Source: Pararhodobacter sp.
Lineage (GTDB): Bacteria; Pseudomonadota; Alphaproteobacteria; Rhodobacterales; Rhodobacteraceae
Assembly: GCA_020832545.1 (NCBI GenBank)
Contig: JAFIEK010000010.1
Location: 53,573 to 117,572 of the forward strand
Direction of reading: 5' to 3'
DNA length: 64,000 bases
Positions 1 through 10,292 of the stretch are shown here, in pieces; position 1 is the first letter of the stretch; each line of letters starts with the position of its first letter. Both the position numbers and the translations under genes were made by a program. The notes below the pieces were generated by a model. The model worked only from the letters and a program-made list of their open reading frames with translations. It was not told the DNA's origin and ran no database searches.

Positions 1-249
1 GCTGACATGGTCTTCATGGGCATGGGTGATGAAAATCGCCTCCAGCCGATCGCGCCGCTCTTCCAGCCAGGTGATATCCGGCAGGATAAGGTCCACGCCC
101 GGGGTGCCGTCCATATCAGGGAAGGTGACGCCCAGATCGACCAGGATCAGCCGCTCCTTGCCCTTGGGGCCATAGCCATAGACATAGGCATTCATGCCCA
201 CTTCGCCTGCGCCGCCCAATGGCAGATAGATCAGTCGTTCAGCCTTCAT
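1..249 (-). CDS. rnj: Ribonuclease J, N-terminal part (runs off the window edge)
   Basis: The first 83 residues of a metallo-beta-lactamase-fold ribonuclease of the RNase J type. The start MKAERLIYLPLGGAGEVGMN is the typical RNase J N-terminus (glycine-rich GGAGEVGMN), and the metal-binding motif HAHEDH appears near the window edge. RNase J is a 5'-3' exo- and endonuclease in rRNA maturation and mRNA decay. The ATG lies directly after the TGA of coaX, with no spacer, so the two are probably translationally coupled. The order birA-coaX-rnj downstream of nuoN is common in alphaproteobacteria. Only the N-terminus is visible, so the beta-CASP domain cannot be checked. Confidence 0.9.
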   Translation of the reverse strand, partial: MKAERLIYLPLGGAGEVGMNAYVYGYGPKGKERLILVDLGVTFPDMDGTPGVDLILPDITWLEERRDRLEAIFITHAHEDHVS

Positions 250-1020
250 TCACCCGTTCCCGTTATGCTCATGGATGACGCGCAAACCATGCATGGTCAG
301 GTCATCGCGAATAGTGTCAAAAAGCGCATCGCCCGTGGCGAACAAGGACGCCAGACCGCCGGTGCCGATCACCTGCATCGGGCGCGCGCGCTCGGCTTTA
401 ATGCGCTCACATATCCCATTCACCAGCCCGACATAACCCCAGAATACACCCGCCTGCATGCACGCGACCGTGTTCTTGCCGATCACGTTCTCAGGGCGGG
501 CGATGTCGACATGCGGCAGGGCGGCGGCGGCCATGTGCAACGCCTCCAGCGACAGGTTGACACCGGGCGCGATCACCCCGCCGATATAGGCCCCATCGCT
601 GGCCACAACGTCAAAGGTGGTCGCTGTGCCAAAATCGACCACGATCAGATCACCGCCAAAAAGGTCGAACCCGGCCACCGTGTTGACCAGCCGGTCCGGC
701 CCCACCGCTGTGCCCGGATCGACGCGCACATCGACCGGCAGGCGGCATTCAGGCTTGCCCACCACCAGCGGACGGCAATCAAAATAGCGGTTGCACAACA
801 CACGCAGGTTGAACACCACGCGCGGCACGGTTGAAGAGATGATCACCTCGGTGATATCAGCCTCGACCTTTTGCAGGTTCATCAGCGTGGACAGCCAGAC
901 ATAATACTGATCAGCCGTGCGCTGATGCTCGGTCGCCGTGCGCCATGTGGCGATGAAGCGTTCGCCGTTCCAAATGGAAAAGACGGTGTTGGTATTGCCG
1001 CAGTCGATGCACAAAAGCAT
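250..1020 (-). CDS. coaX: Type III pantothenate kinase
   Basis: This 256-residue enzyme phosphorylates pantothenate in the first step of coenzyme A synthesis, in the cytoplasm. The type III (CoaX, ASKHA-fold) signatures are present: DCGNTNT at residues 6-12 (phosphate-binding, with the catalytic aspartate), GPDRLVN near residues 107-113, and DFGTATT near residues 129-135. The length is normal for the family. It lies 25 bases downstream of birA and directly abuts rnj. Type III kinases are not feedback-inhibited by CoA (family knowledge). Nothing is abnormal. Confidence 0.95.
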   Translation of the reverse strand: MLLCIDCGNTNTVFSIWNGERFIATWRTATEHQRTADQYYVWLSTLMNLQKVEADITEVIISSTVPRVVFNLRVLCNRYFDCRPLVVGKPECRLPVDVRVDPGTAVGPDRLVNTVAGFDLFGGDLIVVDFGTATTFDVVASDGAYIGGVIAPGVNLSLEALHMAAAALPHVDIARPENVIGKNTVACMQAGVFWGYVGLVNGICERIKAERARPMQVIGTGGLASLFATGDALFDTIRDDLTMHGLRVIHEHNGNG

Positions 1021-1045
1021 GGGCGCCCTCCGTTGCCGGGAATGG

Positions 1046-1795
1046 TCAGGGAAAGAAGATATCAGCCGCAGGGATAGACCTGCGACCCTCGGACGTGGCG
1101 AGGATCAACGCACCGCTGTCGTCAATGGTCTCAAACCGGCCCTCATGGCACTCAGTCATGGTGCGGGCGACGATGGGGGTGCCCAGCCGGGCTGCGCTGG
1201 CCAGAAAGGCGGCGCGCAGGGGTTGAAACCCAAGGGCCTTGTATTGCGCCTCCCAGGCGGCAAAGGCGGGGGCGAGATGGTCAAGCAGGGTTTCCGGCGC
1301 AACACTCAGCCCGGTCTCGGCGCGCAGCGAAACGGGGGCAAAGGCGGCCTCCGGATCGGCGGGTGGGGCGGTGCGCAGGTTGACCCCGATGCCAATCACC
1401 AACCCGCCATCTGCGCCGCTTTCCAGCAGGATACCCGACAGCTTGCCACCGTTCAAAAGCACATCATTGGGCCATTTCAGCGCAAACCCCTGCGACAGAC
1501 CGCTCACCGCCATCAGCGCATCCTGAAGCGCAAGGGCTGCCACGAAAGAGCGCAGCGCCAGCGCGCCGGGCGGTTCTTCAAGGCGCATGACCAGAGATGC
1601 GGCGAAGTTTCCCGCCGGATCAGACCAGCCACGCCCCCGGCGACCGCGCCCGGCGGTCTGGCGATGGGCCAGTATCCATGTGGGGCCGGACAGCGCAGGC
1701 AGGCGGCGCAGAGCCTCGGCATTGGTGCTGTCAACCTCGGGCAGGATGACGCGCGCATAGCCCTGCGGCCAGTCAGGTGCGGCGCGCTCAGCCAT
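1046..1795 (-). CDS. birA: Biotin--[acetyl-CoA-carboxylase] ligase, short form
   Basis: Activates biotin to biotinyl-AMP and attaches it to the biotin carboxyl carrier protein and other carboxylases. The motifs VDSTNAEA, QTAGRGRRGRGW (biotinyl-AMP loop) and KWPNDVLLNGGKLSGILLE are all present. At about 249 residues it is the ligase-only class without the N-terminal HTH, so it should not act as a repressor. The frame is open upstream, but the ATG at 1795 (MAERAAP) is chosen because the family begins just before the VDST motif. The nuoN-birA gap of 132 bases carries an intergenic repeat copy. Confidence 0.93.
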   Translation of the reverse strand: MAERAAPDWPQGYARVILPEVDSTNAEALRRLPALSGPTWILAHRQTAGRGRRGRGWSDPAGNFAASLVMRLEEPPGALALRSFVAALALQDALMAVSGLSQGFALKWPNDVLLNGGKLSGILLESGADGGLVIGIGVNLRTAPPADPEAAFAPVSLRAETGLSVAPETLLDHLAPAFAAWEAQYKALGFQPLRAAFLASAARLGTPIVARTMTECHEGRFETIDDSGALILATSEGRRSIPAADIFFP

Positions 1796-1827
1796 GGCCC
1801 CTGCCCCGCCGACACGTTTGGCTGGCA

Positions 1828-1886
1828 CCGGCAGGAGCGGGGGCTTCACACCCCCGCGCCCCCGTGGCGTATTTCCGGCAAGATGA
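1828..1886 (+). repeat. Dispersed intergenic element, copy A
   Basis: A GC-rich stretch (ggagcgggggcttcacaccc onward) followed by the core gtatttccggcaagatga at 1869-1886. The same core recurs at 33542-33559, at 42788-42805 (reverse) and at 46746-46763 (reverse). It lies in the nuoN-birA gap. Its function is unknown; the GC-rich part could fold and might act in termination or mRNA processing. Confidence 0.6.
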
Positions 1887-1927
1887 ACAGGACAGCCCGC
1901 GCAAGACTGCGCTGCGCGCCGCAGTGA

Positions 1928-3367
1928 TCACCGCACCAGCGCCTGCGCCGCGACCGCCGCTGCGCCATCGACGCCGAACAGGTTGATCACACCCAGCAGC
2001 ATCGCTGCCGCCGAGGCGATCAGCAGGCCGCGCTGGATGGTGCTGATGTCGGTATCCAGCGGCTGCCCTTCCTCGCCGAAATACATGTAGTAGACGATGC
2101 GCAGGTAGTAAAACGCCCCGATCACCGAGGCGATCACCCCGGCCACCGCCAGCCAGACCAGCCCTGAGCCCACCGCCGCCGTCAGCACCGAAAACTTCGC
2201 CCAGAAACCCACCAGCGGCGGCACACCGGCCAGCGAGAACATCAGGATCAGAAGTGCCAGCGCAGCAGTGGGCTGGGTTTTCGACAGCATGTGCAGATCA
2301 TCGATCTGCGTTACCACCCGGCCCTCGCGCCGCATCGACAGGATGAAGGCGAAGACGCCGATATTCATGGTGACATAGATCGCCAAGTAAAGCAGCGTTG
2401 CCTGCACGCCCGCAGCCGTGCCCGCCGCCAGCCCCACCAGCGCAAACCCCATATGCGAGATCGAGGAATAGGCCATCAGCCGCTTGATATTGCGCTGGCT
2501 GATCGCGCCGATCGCGCCCACAAACATCGATGCCACGGCAAGGAACGCAAGGATCTGCGTCCAGTCGCCCGGTGCCCCGCCGAAGCCATCGTGCAACAAC
2601 CGCGCCAGCAGCGCCATCGCCGCAACCTTGGGGGCGGTTGAAAAGAAGGCGGTCACCGGGGTGGGCGCGCCTTCATAGACATCAGGCGTCCACATATGGA
2701 ACGGCACCGCCGAGACCTTGAACGCTAGCCCGGCCAGCAGAAAGGCCAGACCCATCAGCACGCCGACTGACAACTGGCCATCCTGAATGGTGGACGCGAT
2801 GCCGTCAAACCGGGTGGTGCCCGCATACCCGTAGACCAGCGACGCGCCGTAAAGCAGCAGGCCCGAGGCCAGCGCGCCCAACATGAAGTATTTCAGCCCC
2901 GCCTCGGTCGAGCGCAGGCTGTCGCGGCGGATCGCGGCCAGCACATAGAGCGCGAGCGATTGCAGCTCCAGCCCCATGTAGAGCGTGATCAGATCGCCGG
3001 CCGAAACCATGACCATCATGCCCACCGTCGCCAGCGCGATCAGCACCGGGTATTCGAACGGCATCAGATTCTGGCGCTGCATGTAGTCCTGCCCCATCAA
3101 CAAGACCGCCGCCCCCGACAACAGGATGGCGACCCGGGCAAAGCGGGCGAAAGCGTCATCCACCATCAGCCCGCCAAACGCGGGTCGCGTTTCAACCGTG
3201 CCAAGCGCGATCAGGGCAGCCAGCAGAATGAACACTGCCGCCGTAACCCAGATCAGAAGGCCGGTCGAGCGGTCCTTTCCGAACCAGACGCCGAACAGAA
3301 GTGCGGCCATCGCGTAGATCGCCAGCAGGATCTCCGGCAGGGCAATGGTAAGATCAACCGAGGTCAT
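1928..3367 (-). CDS. nuoN: NADH-quinone oxidoreductase subunit N
   Basis: A 479-residue proton-pumping antiporter-like membrane subunit of complex I and the last nuo gene of the operon. It is hydrophobic throughout, with about 14 predicted helices; [20 protein letters not shown] and the lysine-containing segment [16 protein letters not shown] are typical of the NuoN/L/M family. The frame is open 43 codons further upstream, but the ATG at 3367 ([13 protein letters not shown]) matches the family N-terminus and sits 13 bases after the nuoM stop; the longer version would run into nuoM. Confidence 0.97.
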   Translation of the reverse strand: MTSVDLTIALPEILLAIYAMAALLFGVWFGKDRSTGLLIWVTAAVFILLAALIALGTVETRPAFGGLMVDDAFARFARVAILLSGAAVLLMGQDYMQRQNLMPFEYPVLIALATVGMMVMVSAGDLITLYMGLELQSLALYVLAAIRRDSLRSTEAGLKYFMLGALASGLLLYGASLVYGYAGTTRFDGIASTIQDGQLSVGVLMGLAFLLAGLAFKVSAVPFHMWTPDVYEGAPTPVTAFFSTAPKVAAMALLARLLHDGFGGAPGDWTQILAFLAVASMFVGAIGAISQRNIKRLMAYSSISHMGFALVGLAAGTAAGVQATLLYLAIYVTMNIGVFAFILSMRREGRVVTQIDDLHMLSKTQPTAALALLILMFSLAGVPPLVGFWAKFSVLTAAVGSGLVWLAVAGVIASVIGAFYYLRIVYYMYFGEEGQPLDTDISTIQRGLLIASAAAMLLGVINLFGVDGAAAVAAQALVR

Positions 3368-3380
3368 CGCAACGCGCCTT

Positions 3381-4922
3381 TCAGTTCTGCGCCAGCATGC
3401 TGGCCGTCTCATGGGCGGCCAGTGCAGCATCATATTGGGACACAAGCGCCGCCACCGACGGGCCGATGACATCAAGCACCAGCGCGGGGTAGACACCCAG
3501 CAGCAGGGTCATCACCACCAGGGGCGCGAAGAGCGCCTTTTCACGGCGATCCATGTCCTTGAGGTTCTTCAGGCTGTCCTTGATCAGCGGCCCGAACACA
3601 ACGCGGCGGTAAAGCCACAGCGCATATCCCGCTGACAAGATCACGCCTGAGGCCGCGAACAGCGCCACCCAGGTGTTGACCTGAAATACTGCCATGAAGG
3701 TCAGAAATTCGCCGACAAAGCCCGAGGTGCCGGGCAGGCCGACATTGGCCATGGTGAACAGCATGAAGATCAGTGCAAAGGCGGGCATCCGGTTCACAAG
3801 GCCGCCATAGGCCTCGATCTCGCGGGTGTGCATACGATCATAGATCACGCCGACGGCCAGAAACAACGCGCCCGAGATAAAGCCGTGGCTGATCATCTGG
3901 AAGATCGCCCCATCCAGCCCCTGCTGGGTGGCCGCGAATATCCCCATGGTGACAAAGCCCATATGAGCGACCGAGGAATAGGCCACCAGCTTTTTCATAT
4001 CCTCCTGCACCAGCGCCACGAGCGAGGCATAGACAATGGCAATCGCCGACATCCACAGGACCAGTGGCGCCAGCAGGTCGCTGGCCACCGGGAACATTGG
4101 TAGCGAAAAGCGCAGAAAGCCGTAGCCGCCCATTTTCAACAGCACGGCGGCCAGAATGACCGAGCCCGCGGTGGGCGCCTGAACATGGGCATCAGGCAGC
4201 CATGTGTGCACCGGCCACATCGGCATCTTCACCGCGAAAGAGGCAAAGAACGCCAGCCAGAGCAGCGTCTGCATCCCGCCCACCACCTGCCAGCCCATCA
4301 ACGACACCGGCCCGGTTGAGAACTGATGCGTCAGCAGCGTGGGGATATCGGTGGTTCCGGCATCCACAAACATGGCGATCATCGCCACCAGCATCAGCAC
4401 CGAGCCGATAAAGGTATAGAGGAAGAACTTGAACGCCGCGTAGATGCGTGCCTTGCCACCCCAGATGCCGATGATCAGGAACATCGGGATCAGACCGGCC
4501 TCGAAGAACAGATAAAACAGCACCAGATCCAACGCCACGAACACCCCGATCATCAGGGTCTCCAAGAGCAGGAAGGCGATCATATATTCCTTGACGCGGT
4601 GCTTCACGTTCCAGCACGCGCCGATGGTGATCGGCATGAGAAACGTGGTCAGCATTACGAACAGGACCGAGATACCGTCAACGCCCAGTTTGTAGTTCAG
4701 GCCAAGGATCCACTCGCGTTCCTCGACATGCTGAAAGCCGGTATCCTGCGGATCGAACGTGAACAGCAGGATCAGCGAGATCAGGAAGGTGGCCGAGGTC
4801 GCCACCAGCGCCAGCCATTTGGCATTGCGCTGTGCCGCCTCATCCTCGCCGCGCAAGAACAGCGCCAGGATCAGCGCCGCAACCGCCGGGGTGAAGGTGA
4901 TGATGGACAGAAGGTTCAACAT
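3381..4922 (-). CDS. nuoM: NADH-quinone oxidoreductase subunit M
   Basis: A 513-residue antiporter-like proton-translocating subunit of the complex I membrane arm. Recognisable segments are [39 protein letters not shown] and [15 protein letters not shown], with the conserved charged residues of the family. The ATG at 4922 overlaps the nuoL TGA by one base (TGATG), implying coupled translation; a TTG one codon earlier is a less likely start. Confidence 0.97.
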   Translation of the reverse strand: MLNLLSIITFTPAVAALILALFLRGEDEAAQRNAKWLALVATSATFLISLILLFTFDPQDTGFQHVEEREWILGLNYKLGVDGISVLFVMLTTFLMPITIGACWNVKHRVKEYMIAFLLLETLMIGVFVALDLVLFYLFFEAGLIPMFLIIGIWGGKARIYAAFKFFLYTFIGSVLMLVAMIAMFVDAGTTDIPTLLTHQFSTGPVSLMGWQVVGGMQTLLWLAFFASFAVKMPMWPVHTWLPDAHVQAPTAGSVILAAVLLKMGGYGFLRFSLPMFPVASDLLAPLVLWMSAIAIVYASLVALVQEDMKKLVAYSSVAHMGFVTMGIFAATQQGLDGAIFQMISHGFISGALFLAVGVIYDRMHTREIEAYGGLVNRMPAFALIFMLFTMANVGLPGTSGFVGEFLTFMAVFQVNTWVALFAASGVILSAGYALWLYRRVVFGPLIKDSLKNLKDMDRREKALFAPLVVMTLLLGVYPALVLDVIGPSVAALVSQYDAALAAHETASMLAQN

Positions 4923-6886
4923 CAATTCGCCCCTCCGGTGAGCGTGACATAGGTAACCAGAATTGCGATGCCGATAACCATCGCGAAGGCATAGTGGAAC
5001 ACATAGCCGGACTGAGCGCGCGCATAGACCCGGTTGATGAAGGGAATGACACCCATCGTCAGCCCGTTGATGCCACCGTCAATGGTTGCACCGTCACCCT
5101 TTTTCCACAGAAAGCGGCCCAGCCAGATGGCGGGTCTGACGAAGATCGCATCGTAAATCTCGTCAAAATACCATTTGTTGAGCAGGAACTGGTAAAGGAT
5201 CGGCTGGTTTGCGGCCAGACGGCGCGGCAGGTCCGGGCGGCGGATGTAGAACAGAAAGGCCAGCCCAAGCCCCAGGATCATGGCAACGAAGGGTGAGACC
5301 TTGACCCAGTTGGGTACATAATGCGCCTCGGTGATCAGGTTGTTCCCCTCGGCCATGAAGATCGATGCGCCAAACCATTCGGTCACAGAACCAGTAGAGC
5401 CGAAGAACGGCTGATACCAGATCATCCCGGCAAAGACCGAACCCAGCGCCAGCACACCCAGCGGGATCAGCATGACAACCGGGCTTTCATGCGCGTGTTC
5501 ATGCGTATGATGATCGCCGCGCGGCTTGCCGTAAAATGTCATGAACATCAGCCGCCAGCTATAGAACGAGGTCATCGCCGCGCCCGCCACCAGTATCCAG
5601 AACGCATAACCCTTGCCCGAGGCGAAAACGCTCTCGATGATCGCATCCTTGGACACGAAACCGGCGAAACCGATGGTTGTCAGCGGAATACCCACGCCGG
5701 TAATGGCCAGCGTGCCCAGCATCATCGCCCAGAACGTATATGGCAGCTTGTGCCGCAGCCCGCCGTAATTGCGCATGTCCTGTTCATGATGCATCCCATG
5801 AATGACCGAACCGGCCCCAAGGAACAGCATCGCCTTGAAGAAAGCGTGCGTCAGCAGGTGGAACATCGCCACCGAATAGACGCCCACACCGGCGGCGACG
5901 AACATGAAGCCAAGCTGCGAACAGGTCGAATAGGCGATCACGCGCTTGATGTCGTTCTGCACCAGACCGACGGTGGCGGCAAAGAGCGCGGTGAAAGCTC
6001 CGATCAGAACGATGAAATCGCGCGCGTTCTCGGCGTACTCCATCAGCGGCGAGAAGCGCACCACAAGGAAGACACCTGCGGTCACCATGGTGGCGGCGTG
6101 GATCAGGGCCGAAACGGGCGTGGGACCTTCCATCGCGTCGGGCAACCATGTGTGCAAAAACAACTGCGCCGATTTGCCCATCGCGCCGACGAACAGGAAG
6201 AAACAGATCATGTTCACCGCGTTCCAGTCCGTCCACAGAAAGCGCACGGTGGTTTGCGACAGCGTGTCGGCCTGCGCGAAGATGTCGTCAAAGCGCAGCG
6301 AGTCGGTCAGCAGGTAGATCGCCATGATGGCGATGATGAAGCCGAAATCGCCCACCCGGTTGACCACGAACGCCTTGATCGCGGCGGCATTGGCGCTGGA
6401 TTTGCGATAATAGAACCCGATCAGCAGGTATGACGCCACACCCACCCCTTCCCAGCCAAAGAAGATCTGCACCAGGTTGTCGGCGGTGACCAGCATCAGC
6501 ATGGCGAAGGTGAAGAACGAGAGGTACGCAAAGAAGCGCGCCTTGTAGTTCTCGCCCTCTTTCCAGTTCTCGTCATGCGCCATGTAGCCGAAGCTGTAGA
6601 GATGCACGAGCGCCGAAACCGTGGTCACCACGATCAGCATCACCGTGGTCAGACGGTCCAGCCGGAAGGCCCAGTCGCCCACCAGCGTGCCGCTGTCGAT
6701 GAAGCGCAGGATCTGGATGGTCTGCGGGACGCCGTCATAGCTCAGAAACAGGATCCACGACAGCAAGGCCGACAGGAACAACAGCCCCGTGGCGATGATC
6801 TGACCTGCGTGTTCGCCGATCAGCCGCCAGCCAAAGCCACAGATGAGCGCCCCGATGAGCGGTGCAAAGAGAAGCGTCGTCGCCAT
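4922..6886 (-). CDS. nuoL: NADH-quinone oxidoreductase subunit L
   Basis: A 654-residue distal proton-pumping subunit of complex I with about 16 membrane helices and the long lateral helix of the family at the C-terminus. The motifs [39 protein letters not shown] and [15 protein letters not shown] are diagnostic. A histidine-rich loop (HHTHEHAHE) lies around two thirds of the way along. It follows nuoK by four bases and overlaps nuoM by one. Confidence 0.98.
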   Translation of the reverse strand: MATTLLFAPLIGALICGFGWRLIGEHAGQIIATGLLFLSALLSWILFLSYDGVPQTIQILRFIDSGTLVGDWAFRLDRLTTVMLIVVTTVSALVHLYSFGYMAHDENWKEGENYKARFFAYLSFFTFAMLMLVTADNLVQIFFGWEGVGVASYLLIGFYYRKSSANAAAIKAFVVNRVGDFGFIIAIMAIYLLTDSLRFDDIFAQADTLSQTTVRFLWTDWNAVNMICFFLFVGAMGKSAQLFLHTWLPDAMEGPTPVSALIHAATMVTAGVFLVVRFSPLMEYAENARDFIVLIGAFTALFAATVGLVQNDIKRVIAYSTCSQLGFMFVAAGVGVYSVAMFHLLTHAFFKAMLFLGAGSVIHGMHHEQDMRNYGGLRHKLPYTFWAMMLGTLAITGVGIPLTTIGFAGFVSKDAIIESVFASGKGYAFWILVAGAAMTSFYSWRLMFMTFYGKPRGDHHTHEHAHESPVVMLIPLGVLALGSVFAGMIWYQPFFGSTGSVTEWFGASIFMAEGNNLITEAHYVPNWVKVSPFVAMILGLGLAFLFYIRRPDLPRRLAANQPILYQFLLNKWYFDEIYDAIFVRPAIWLGRFLWKKGDGATIDGGINGLTMGVIPFINRVYARAQSGYVFHYAFAMVIGIAILVTYVTLTGGAN

Positions 6887-6890
6887 GAAT

Positions 6891-7196
6891 TCAGCCTTTC
6901 ATCACGTTGACGTCTTCAACGTCGATCGTGCCGCGGTTCCGGAAGAAGCAGACCAGGATCGCCAGACCAATCGCGGCCTCGGCGGCGGCGACGGTCAGGA
7001 TGAACATGGCAAAGACCTGGCCCACCAGATCGCCCATATGGCTGGAAAATGCCACCAGGTTGATGTTGACCGACAGCAAGATCAGCTCGATCGACATCAG
7101 GATCACGATGATATTCTTCCGGTTGAGGAAGATCCCGAAGATCCCGATGACGAAAAGCGCAGCCGCCACCGTCAGGTAATGCTCAAGTCCAACCAT
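6891..7196 (-). CDS. nuoK: NADH-quinone oxidoreductase subunit K
   Basis: A 101-residue three-helix membrane subunit of complex I. The segments [19 protein letters not shown] and SVNINLVAF carry the conserved membrane glutamates used in proton transfer in NuoK. Length and composition are normal. It is separated from nuoJ by 57 bases, the largest gap inside the distal part of the operon, which contains a short stem-loop. Confidence 0.97.
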   Translation of the reverse strand: MVGLEHYLTVAAALFVIGIFGIFLNRKNIIVILMSIELILLSVNINLVAFSSHMGDLVGQVFAMFILTVAAAEAAIGLAILVCFFRNRGTIDVEDVNVMKG

Positions 7197-7216
7197 TTGG
7201 TCCCTCGTTTATCGTT

Positions 7217-7236
7217 CCGGCCTATTTCTTGGCCGG
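7217..7236. other. Intercistronic stem-loop between nuoJ and nuoK
   Basis: Six-base perfect arms CCGGCC (7217-7222) and GGCCGG (7231-7236) around an eight-base loop. No T-run follows on the minus strand, so it does not look like an intrinsic terminator. It could be a processing or stability element in the nuo transcript. Confidence 0.4.
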
Positions 7237-7253
7237 TGAATTTGTGGCCAGGC

Positions 7254-7871
7254 TCAGTTCAGCCCCTGCCCCGGCTTGACGTCTTTCAGTTCCATCGCCT
7301 TCGCCGGGTCGCGCCACATCTGCTGCAGCACATCCTGGCGCTTGACGTTCACGCGGTGGCGCATGGTCAGCACGATTGCACCGATCATGGCGACCAGCAA
7401 AATCAGCCCTGAAAGCTGGAACAGGATGAAATACTGATCATAGAGGATCAGCCCCAGCGCGCGGGTGTTTTCAACCTGCGCCATATCCGGCGTCACCGCC
7501 TGACGCAGCCCCATCGCGCCCTCAGCCTGCACCCAGCTGCCGTAAAGCAGCGCCAGCTGCATCAAAATCACCAGCCCCACCAGACTGGCGAGCGGAAAAT
7601 AGCGCGCCATTTCGGCCTTGAGTGCGGCGAAATCAATGTCCAGCATCATAACGACAAACAGAAACAGCACCGCCACCGCGCCGACATAGACAATAATCAG
7701 AAGCATCGCCAGAAACTCTGCGCCCAGCATCACAAACAGCCCCGCCGAGGACAGGAACGCCAGGATCAGCCACAGTACCGAATGCACCGGGTTGCGGGCA
7801 ACGACCACCAGAAGGCCCGAGGTCACCACCACGAAGGCAAAGAGATAGAAAGCGAAATCGGCAATGCTCAT
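7254..7871 (-). CDS. nuoJ: NADH-quinone oxidoreductase subunit J
   Basis: A 205-residue five-helix membrane subunit of complex I. The segment [20 protein letters not shown] is the hallmark of NuoJ/ND6 and contains the pi-bulge helix. A polar C-terminal tail of about 35 residues ([20 protein letters not shown] onward) extends past the last helix. The start ATG overlaps the stop of the upstream CMD-like gene in an ATGA, so that extra gene is fully embedded in the operon. Confidence 0.97.
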   Translation of the reverse strand: MSIADFAFYLFAFVVVTSGLLVVVARNPVHSVLWLILAFLSSAGLFVMLGAEFLAMLLIIVYVGAVAVLFLFVVMMLDIDFAALKAEMARYFPLASLVGLVILMQLALLYGSWVQAEGAMGLRQAVTPDMAQVENTRALGLILYDQYFILFQLSGLILLVAMIGAIVLTMRHRVNVKRQDVLQQMWRDPAKAMELKDVKPGQGLN

Positions 7872-8302
7872 GCGTCTTTCTCCTTGGTTTCGGCGATGGT
7901 GCTCTGAGCGATCTCAAGCGCCTTCTGCATGGCAGGCAGGCCACCGAACATGCTCATCTGCCAGATCACTTCGGCGATCTCGCGCTCGGTTGCGCCGGCC
8001 TCCAGAAGATGGCGCACTGTCAGCTTGATCTGCGGCTCTGCCTGTGCGCCCAGCACTGTGAGCGCCGCCAGCGTCAGCATCAGCCGGGTCTTGGCATCCA
8101 GCCCCTCGCGGTTGAAGGTGCGGCCAAACCACATTTCCATAAGGTCAGCCGACATTGTCGGAAAACCCGGCGGAAAGCCCGCCGGAAACCCCTGATCAAA
8201 GCCGGGCATCTGCGCCTTTTCCAGCGCCGGGTTGAAAGCACGCAGCATCTCCTGGCTGGAGGCCATCATCTGCTGGAACATCTTGCTGAAGGCGTCGGAC
8301 AT
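7868..8302 (-). CDS. Carboxymuconolactone decarboxylase-family-like protein inside the nuo operon
   Basis: A 144-residue soluble protein. Residues 60-140 ([19 protein letters not shown], then [20 protein letters not shown]) match the all-helical CMD/AhpD-like fold. No cysteine is present, so the CxxC peroxidase site of AhpD is absent. The N-terminal 50 residues are rich in Met, Phe, Gly and Pro ([13 protein letters not shown]). It sits between nuoI and nuoJ with an ATGA overlap to nuoJ; unassigned frames at such places are known in the Rhodobacter nuo operon. The catalytic role is unknown; a part in complex I assembly is inference from position only. Confidence 0.8.
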   Translation of the reverse strand: MSDAFSKMFQQMMASSQEMLRAFNPALEKAQMPGFDQGFPAGFPPGFPTMSADLMEMWFGRTFNREGLDAKTRLMLTLAALTVLGAQAEPQIKLTVRHLLEAGATEREIAEVIWQMSMFGGLPAMQKALEIAQSTIAETKEKDA

Positions 8303-8316
8303 GCTGTTACCTGCGG

Positions 8317-8808
8317 TTAGCGATAGGGCGCGTCAATTTCAAGATTGCGGGCGATCTCGGATTCCCAGCGGTCGCCATTGGCCAGAAGCCGCTCCTTGTC
8401 ATAGAACAGCTCCTCGCGCGTTTCGGTCGCGAATTCAAAATTCGGCCCCTCGACGATGGCATCAACCGGGCAGGCCTCCTGACAAAACCCGCAATAAATG
8501 CACTTGGTCATGTCGATGTCATAGCGCGTGGTCCGGCGTGAGCCGTCTTCGCGCGGTTCGGCATCGATGGTAATGGCCTGCGCCGGGCAGATCGCCTCGC
8601 ACAGTTTGCAGGCGATGCAGCGTTCCTCGCCGTTGGGGTAGCGCCGCAACACATGCTCGCCGCGAAAACGGGGCGACAGCGGGCCCTTTTCATGCGGATA
8701 GTTGAGGGTGGCCTTGGGCGCGAAGAAGTATTTCATGCCCAGCCCGAAGCCCTTGATGAAATCCACCATCAGGAAATATTTGACCGCGCGGGTGACGTCG
8801 ATCCCCAT
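8317..8808 (-). CDS. nuoI: NADH-quinone oxidoreductase subunit I
   Basis: A 163-residue TYKY-type subunit of the connecting module, carrying the N6a and N6b [4Fe-4S] clusters. Two ferredoxin motifs are seen: [14 protein letters not shown] and [16 protein letters not shown]. The frame is open about 19 codons upstream, but the ATG at 8808 ([12 protein letters not shown]) is preceded by ggagg at good spacing and begins right after the nuoH stop. Confidence 0.97.
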   Translation of the reverse strand: MGIDVTRAVKYFLMVDFIKGFGLGMKYFFAPKATLNYPHEKGPLSPRFRGEHVLRRYPNGEERCIACKLCEAICPAQAITIDAEPREDGSRRTTRYDIDMTKCIYCGFCQEACPVDAIVEGPNFEFATETREELFYDKERLLANGDRWESEIARNLEIDAPYR

Positions 8809-8809
8809 C

Positions 8810-9850
8810 TCAGCCTCCAATCGCCCAGCGGGCATAGGCACCGCCGAACAGTTCGAACTTCGCAAAAAACGCCACCAGAACCACCCAGCCCAGCGACAGC
8901 GGCAGGAAGACTTTCCAGCCGATGCGCATCAGCTGGTCGTAGCGGTAGCGCGGGGTGATGGCTTTCACCATCGCGAACAGGAAGAAGAAGAACGACATCT
9001 TCAACAGCATCCAGTGCAACCCGTCCGGCAGGCCCGGAATGGGGCTGAGCCAGCCGCCGAAGAACAACAGGCTGAGAAGCGCGCACATCAAGACCACCGC
9101 CACCAACTCGCCAATCATGAACAGCAGGAACGGGGTGGAGGAGTATTCAACCTGATAGCCCGCCACCAGCTCGGATTCAGCCTCGGGCAGGTCGAAGGGC
9201 GGGCGGTTGGTTTCAGCCAGCGCCGAGACGAAGAACAAGATAACCATCGGGAAATGCGGCAGCCAGTACCAGCCGAATATTCCCCAACCGGTATCCTGCG
9301 CCGCCACGATCGCCGACAGGTTCATGCTGCCCGTGGCGATGATGATGCCGACGATGATCAGGCCCAGCGACACTTCATAGCTGATCATCTGCGCCGCCGA
9401 GCGGAGCGACCCCAGAAAGGCGTATTTCGAGTTTGACGCCCAGCCGCCCATGATCACGCCGTAAACCTCAAGCGAGGAAACCGCGAAGACAAACAGGATT
9501 GCTACGTTGATGTCGGACAAAACCCAGCCATCGTTGAACGGGATCACTGCCCAGGCCACCAGCGCCAGAACCAGGCTGATCATCGGCGCAAGGAAATAGA
9601 CCGGGCGGTCCACTCCGGCGGGGATAACCACCTCTTTGAAGACGTATTTCAGAAGATCGGCGAAACTTTGCAAAAGGCCCCATGGCCCCACAACGTTGGG
9701 ACCGCGCCGCAACTGCACCGCTGCCCAGACCTTGCGGTCGGCATACATCAGGAACGCCAGCGCGACCAGAAGTGGCACGATGATCAGAAACACCTGACCG
9801 ACGATGACCAGGAGTATTCCGAAGTAGGTATTGGTAAAGAAGTCGCCCAT
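8810..9850 (-). CDS. nuoH: NADH-quinone oxidoreductase subunit H
   Basis: A 346-residue membrane subunit (ND1) forming part of the quinone-binding chamber at the foot of the peripheral arm. [20 protein letters not shown] near the N-terminus and [20 protein letters not shown] in the central acidic loop are the classical NuoH signatures. It has about eight predicted helices. It follows a small lipoprotein gene by ten bases and precedes nuoI by one base. Confidence 0.98.
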   Translation of the reverse strand: MGDFFTNTYFGILLVIVGQVFLIIVPLLVALAFLMYADRKVWAAVQLRRGPNVVGPWGLLQSFADLLKYVFKEVVIPAGVDRPVYFLAPMISLVLALVAWAVIPFNDGWVLSDINVAILFVFAVSSLEVYGVIMGGWASNSKYAFLGSLRSAAQMISYEVSLGLIIVGIIIATGSMNLSAIVAAQDTGWGIFGWYWLPHFPMVILFFVSALAETNRPPFDLPEAESELVAGYQVEYSSTPFLLFMIGELVAVVLMCALLSLLFFGGWLSPIPGLPDGLHWMLLKMSFFFFLFAMVKAITPRYRYDQLMRIGWKVFLPLSLGWVVLVAFFAKFELFGGAYARWAIGG

Positions 9851-9860
9851 CTGTCTTCCT

Positions 9861-10289
9861 TCAGACCGTCGGTATTCCCTGCTCGGTGCAATCGGCGACG
9901 GTCACTTCTGCGTCGATCGTCCGAAAACCCCGGGGCAGGGCCGGCGAGACGGTATAAACCGCATCTGCCTGCCATATGCCACCCTGTTCAGCCACATTCG
10001 TGCGCACATGGCGCGCAAATCCGTATCCGCGAATGACCGCGTATTGCGCAGCGGCGCAGCGGGCATAGGTGATCACGTCCTCCGCCCCGCGCGCGCCTTC
10101 CATGGTCACCAGAAAATTTACCAGTTCATCATCCAGTAACCGTGTGTGCACGCCACGATAAATGGCGTTTTCAGGTGCACCCAAAGCCGCCTCGCCAGCG
10201 CTCGGTGCGGCGGCGCTGCCGCAGCCCGCCAGCGCCAGCCCACCAAGGGCCAGCACTGTCATCGCCAGAGGGGAGGCCGGTGCTTGCAT
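9861..10289 (-). CDS. Small lipoprotein between nuoG and nuoH, unknown function
   Basis: A 142-residue protein with a lipoprotein signal peptide: a hydrophobic stretch, then the lipobox LAGC with the cysteine at about residue 23. The mature part has no family I can name; it contains two further cysteines ([11 protein letters not shown] and VADCTEQ) that could form a disulfide. It lies 3 bases after the nuoG stop and 10 before nuoH, so it is cotranscribed with complex I. A role in assembly or stability of complex I on the periplasmic face is inference only. Confidence 0.75.
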   Translation of the reverse strand: MQAPASPLAMTVLALGGLALAGCGSAAAPSAGEAALGAPENAIYRGVHTRLLDDELVNFLVTMEGARGAEDVITYARCAAAQYAVIRGYGFARHVRTNVAEQGGIWQADAVYTVSPALPRGFRTIDAEVTVADCTEQGIPTV

Positions 10290-10292
10290 GCT

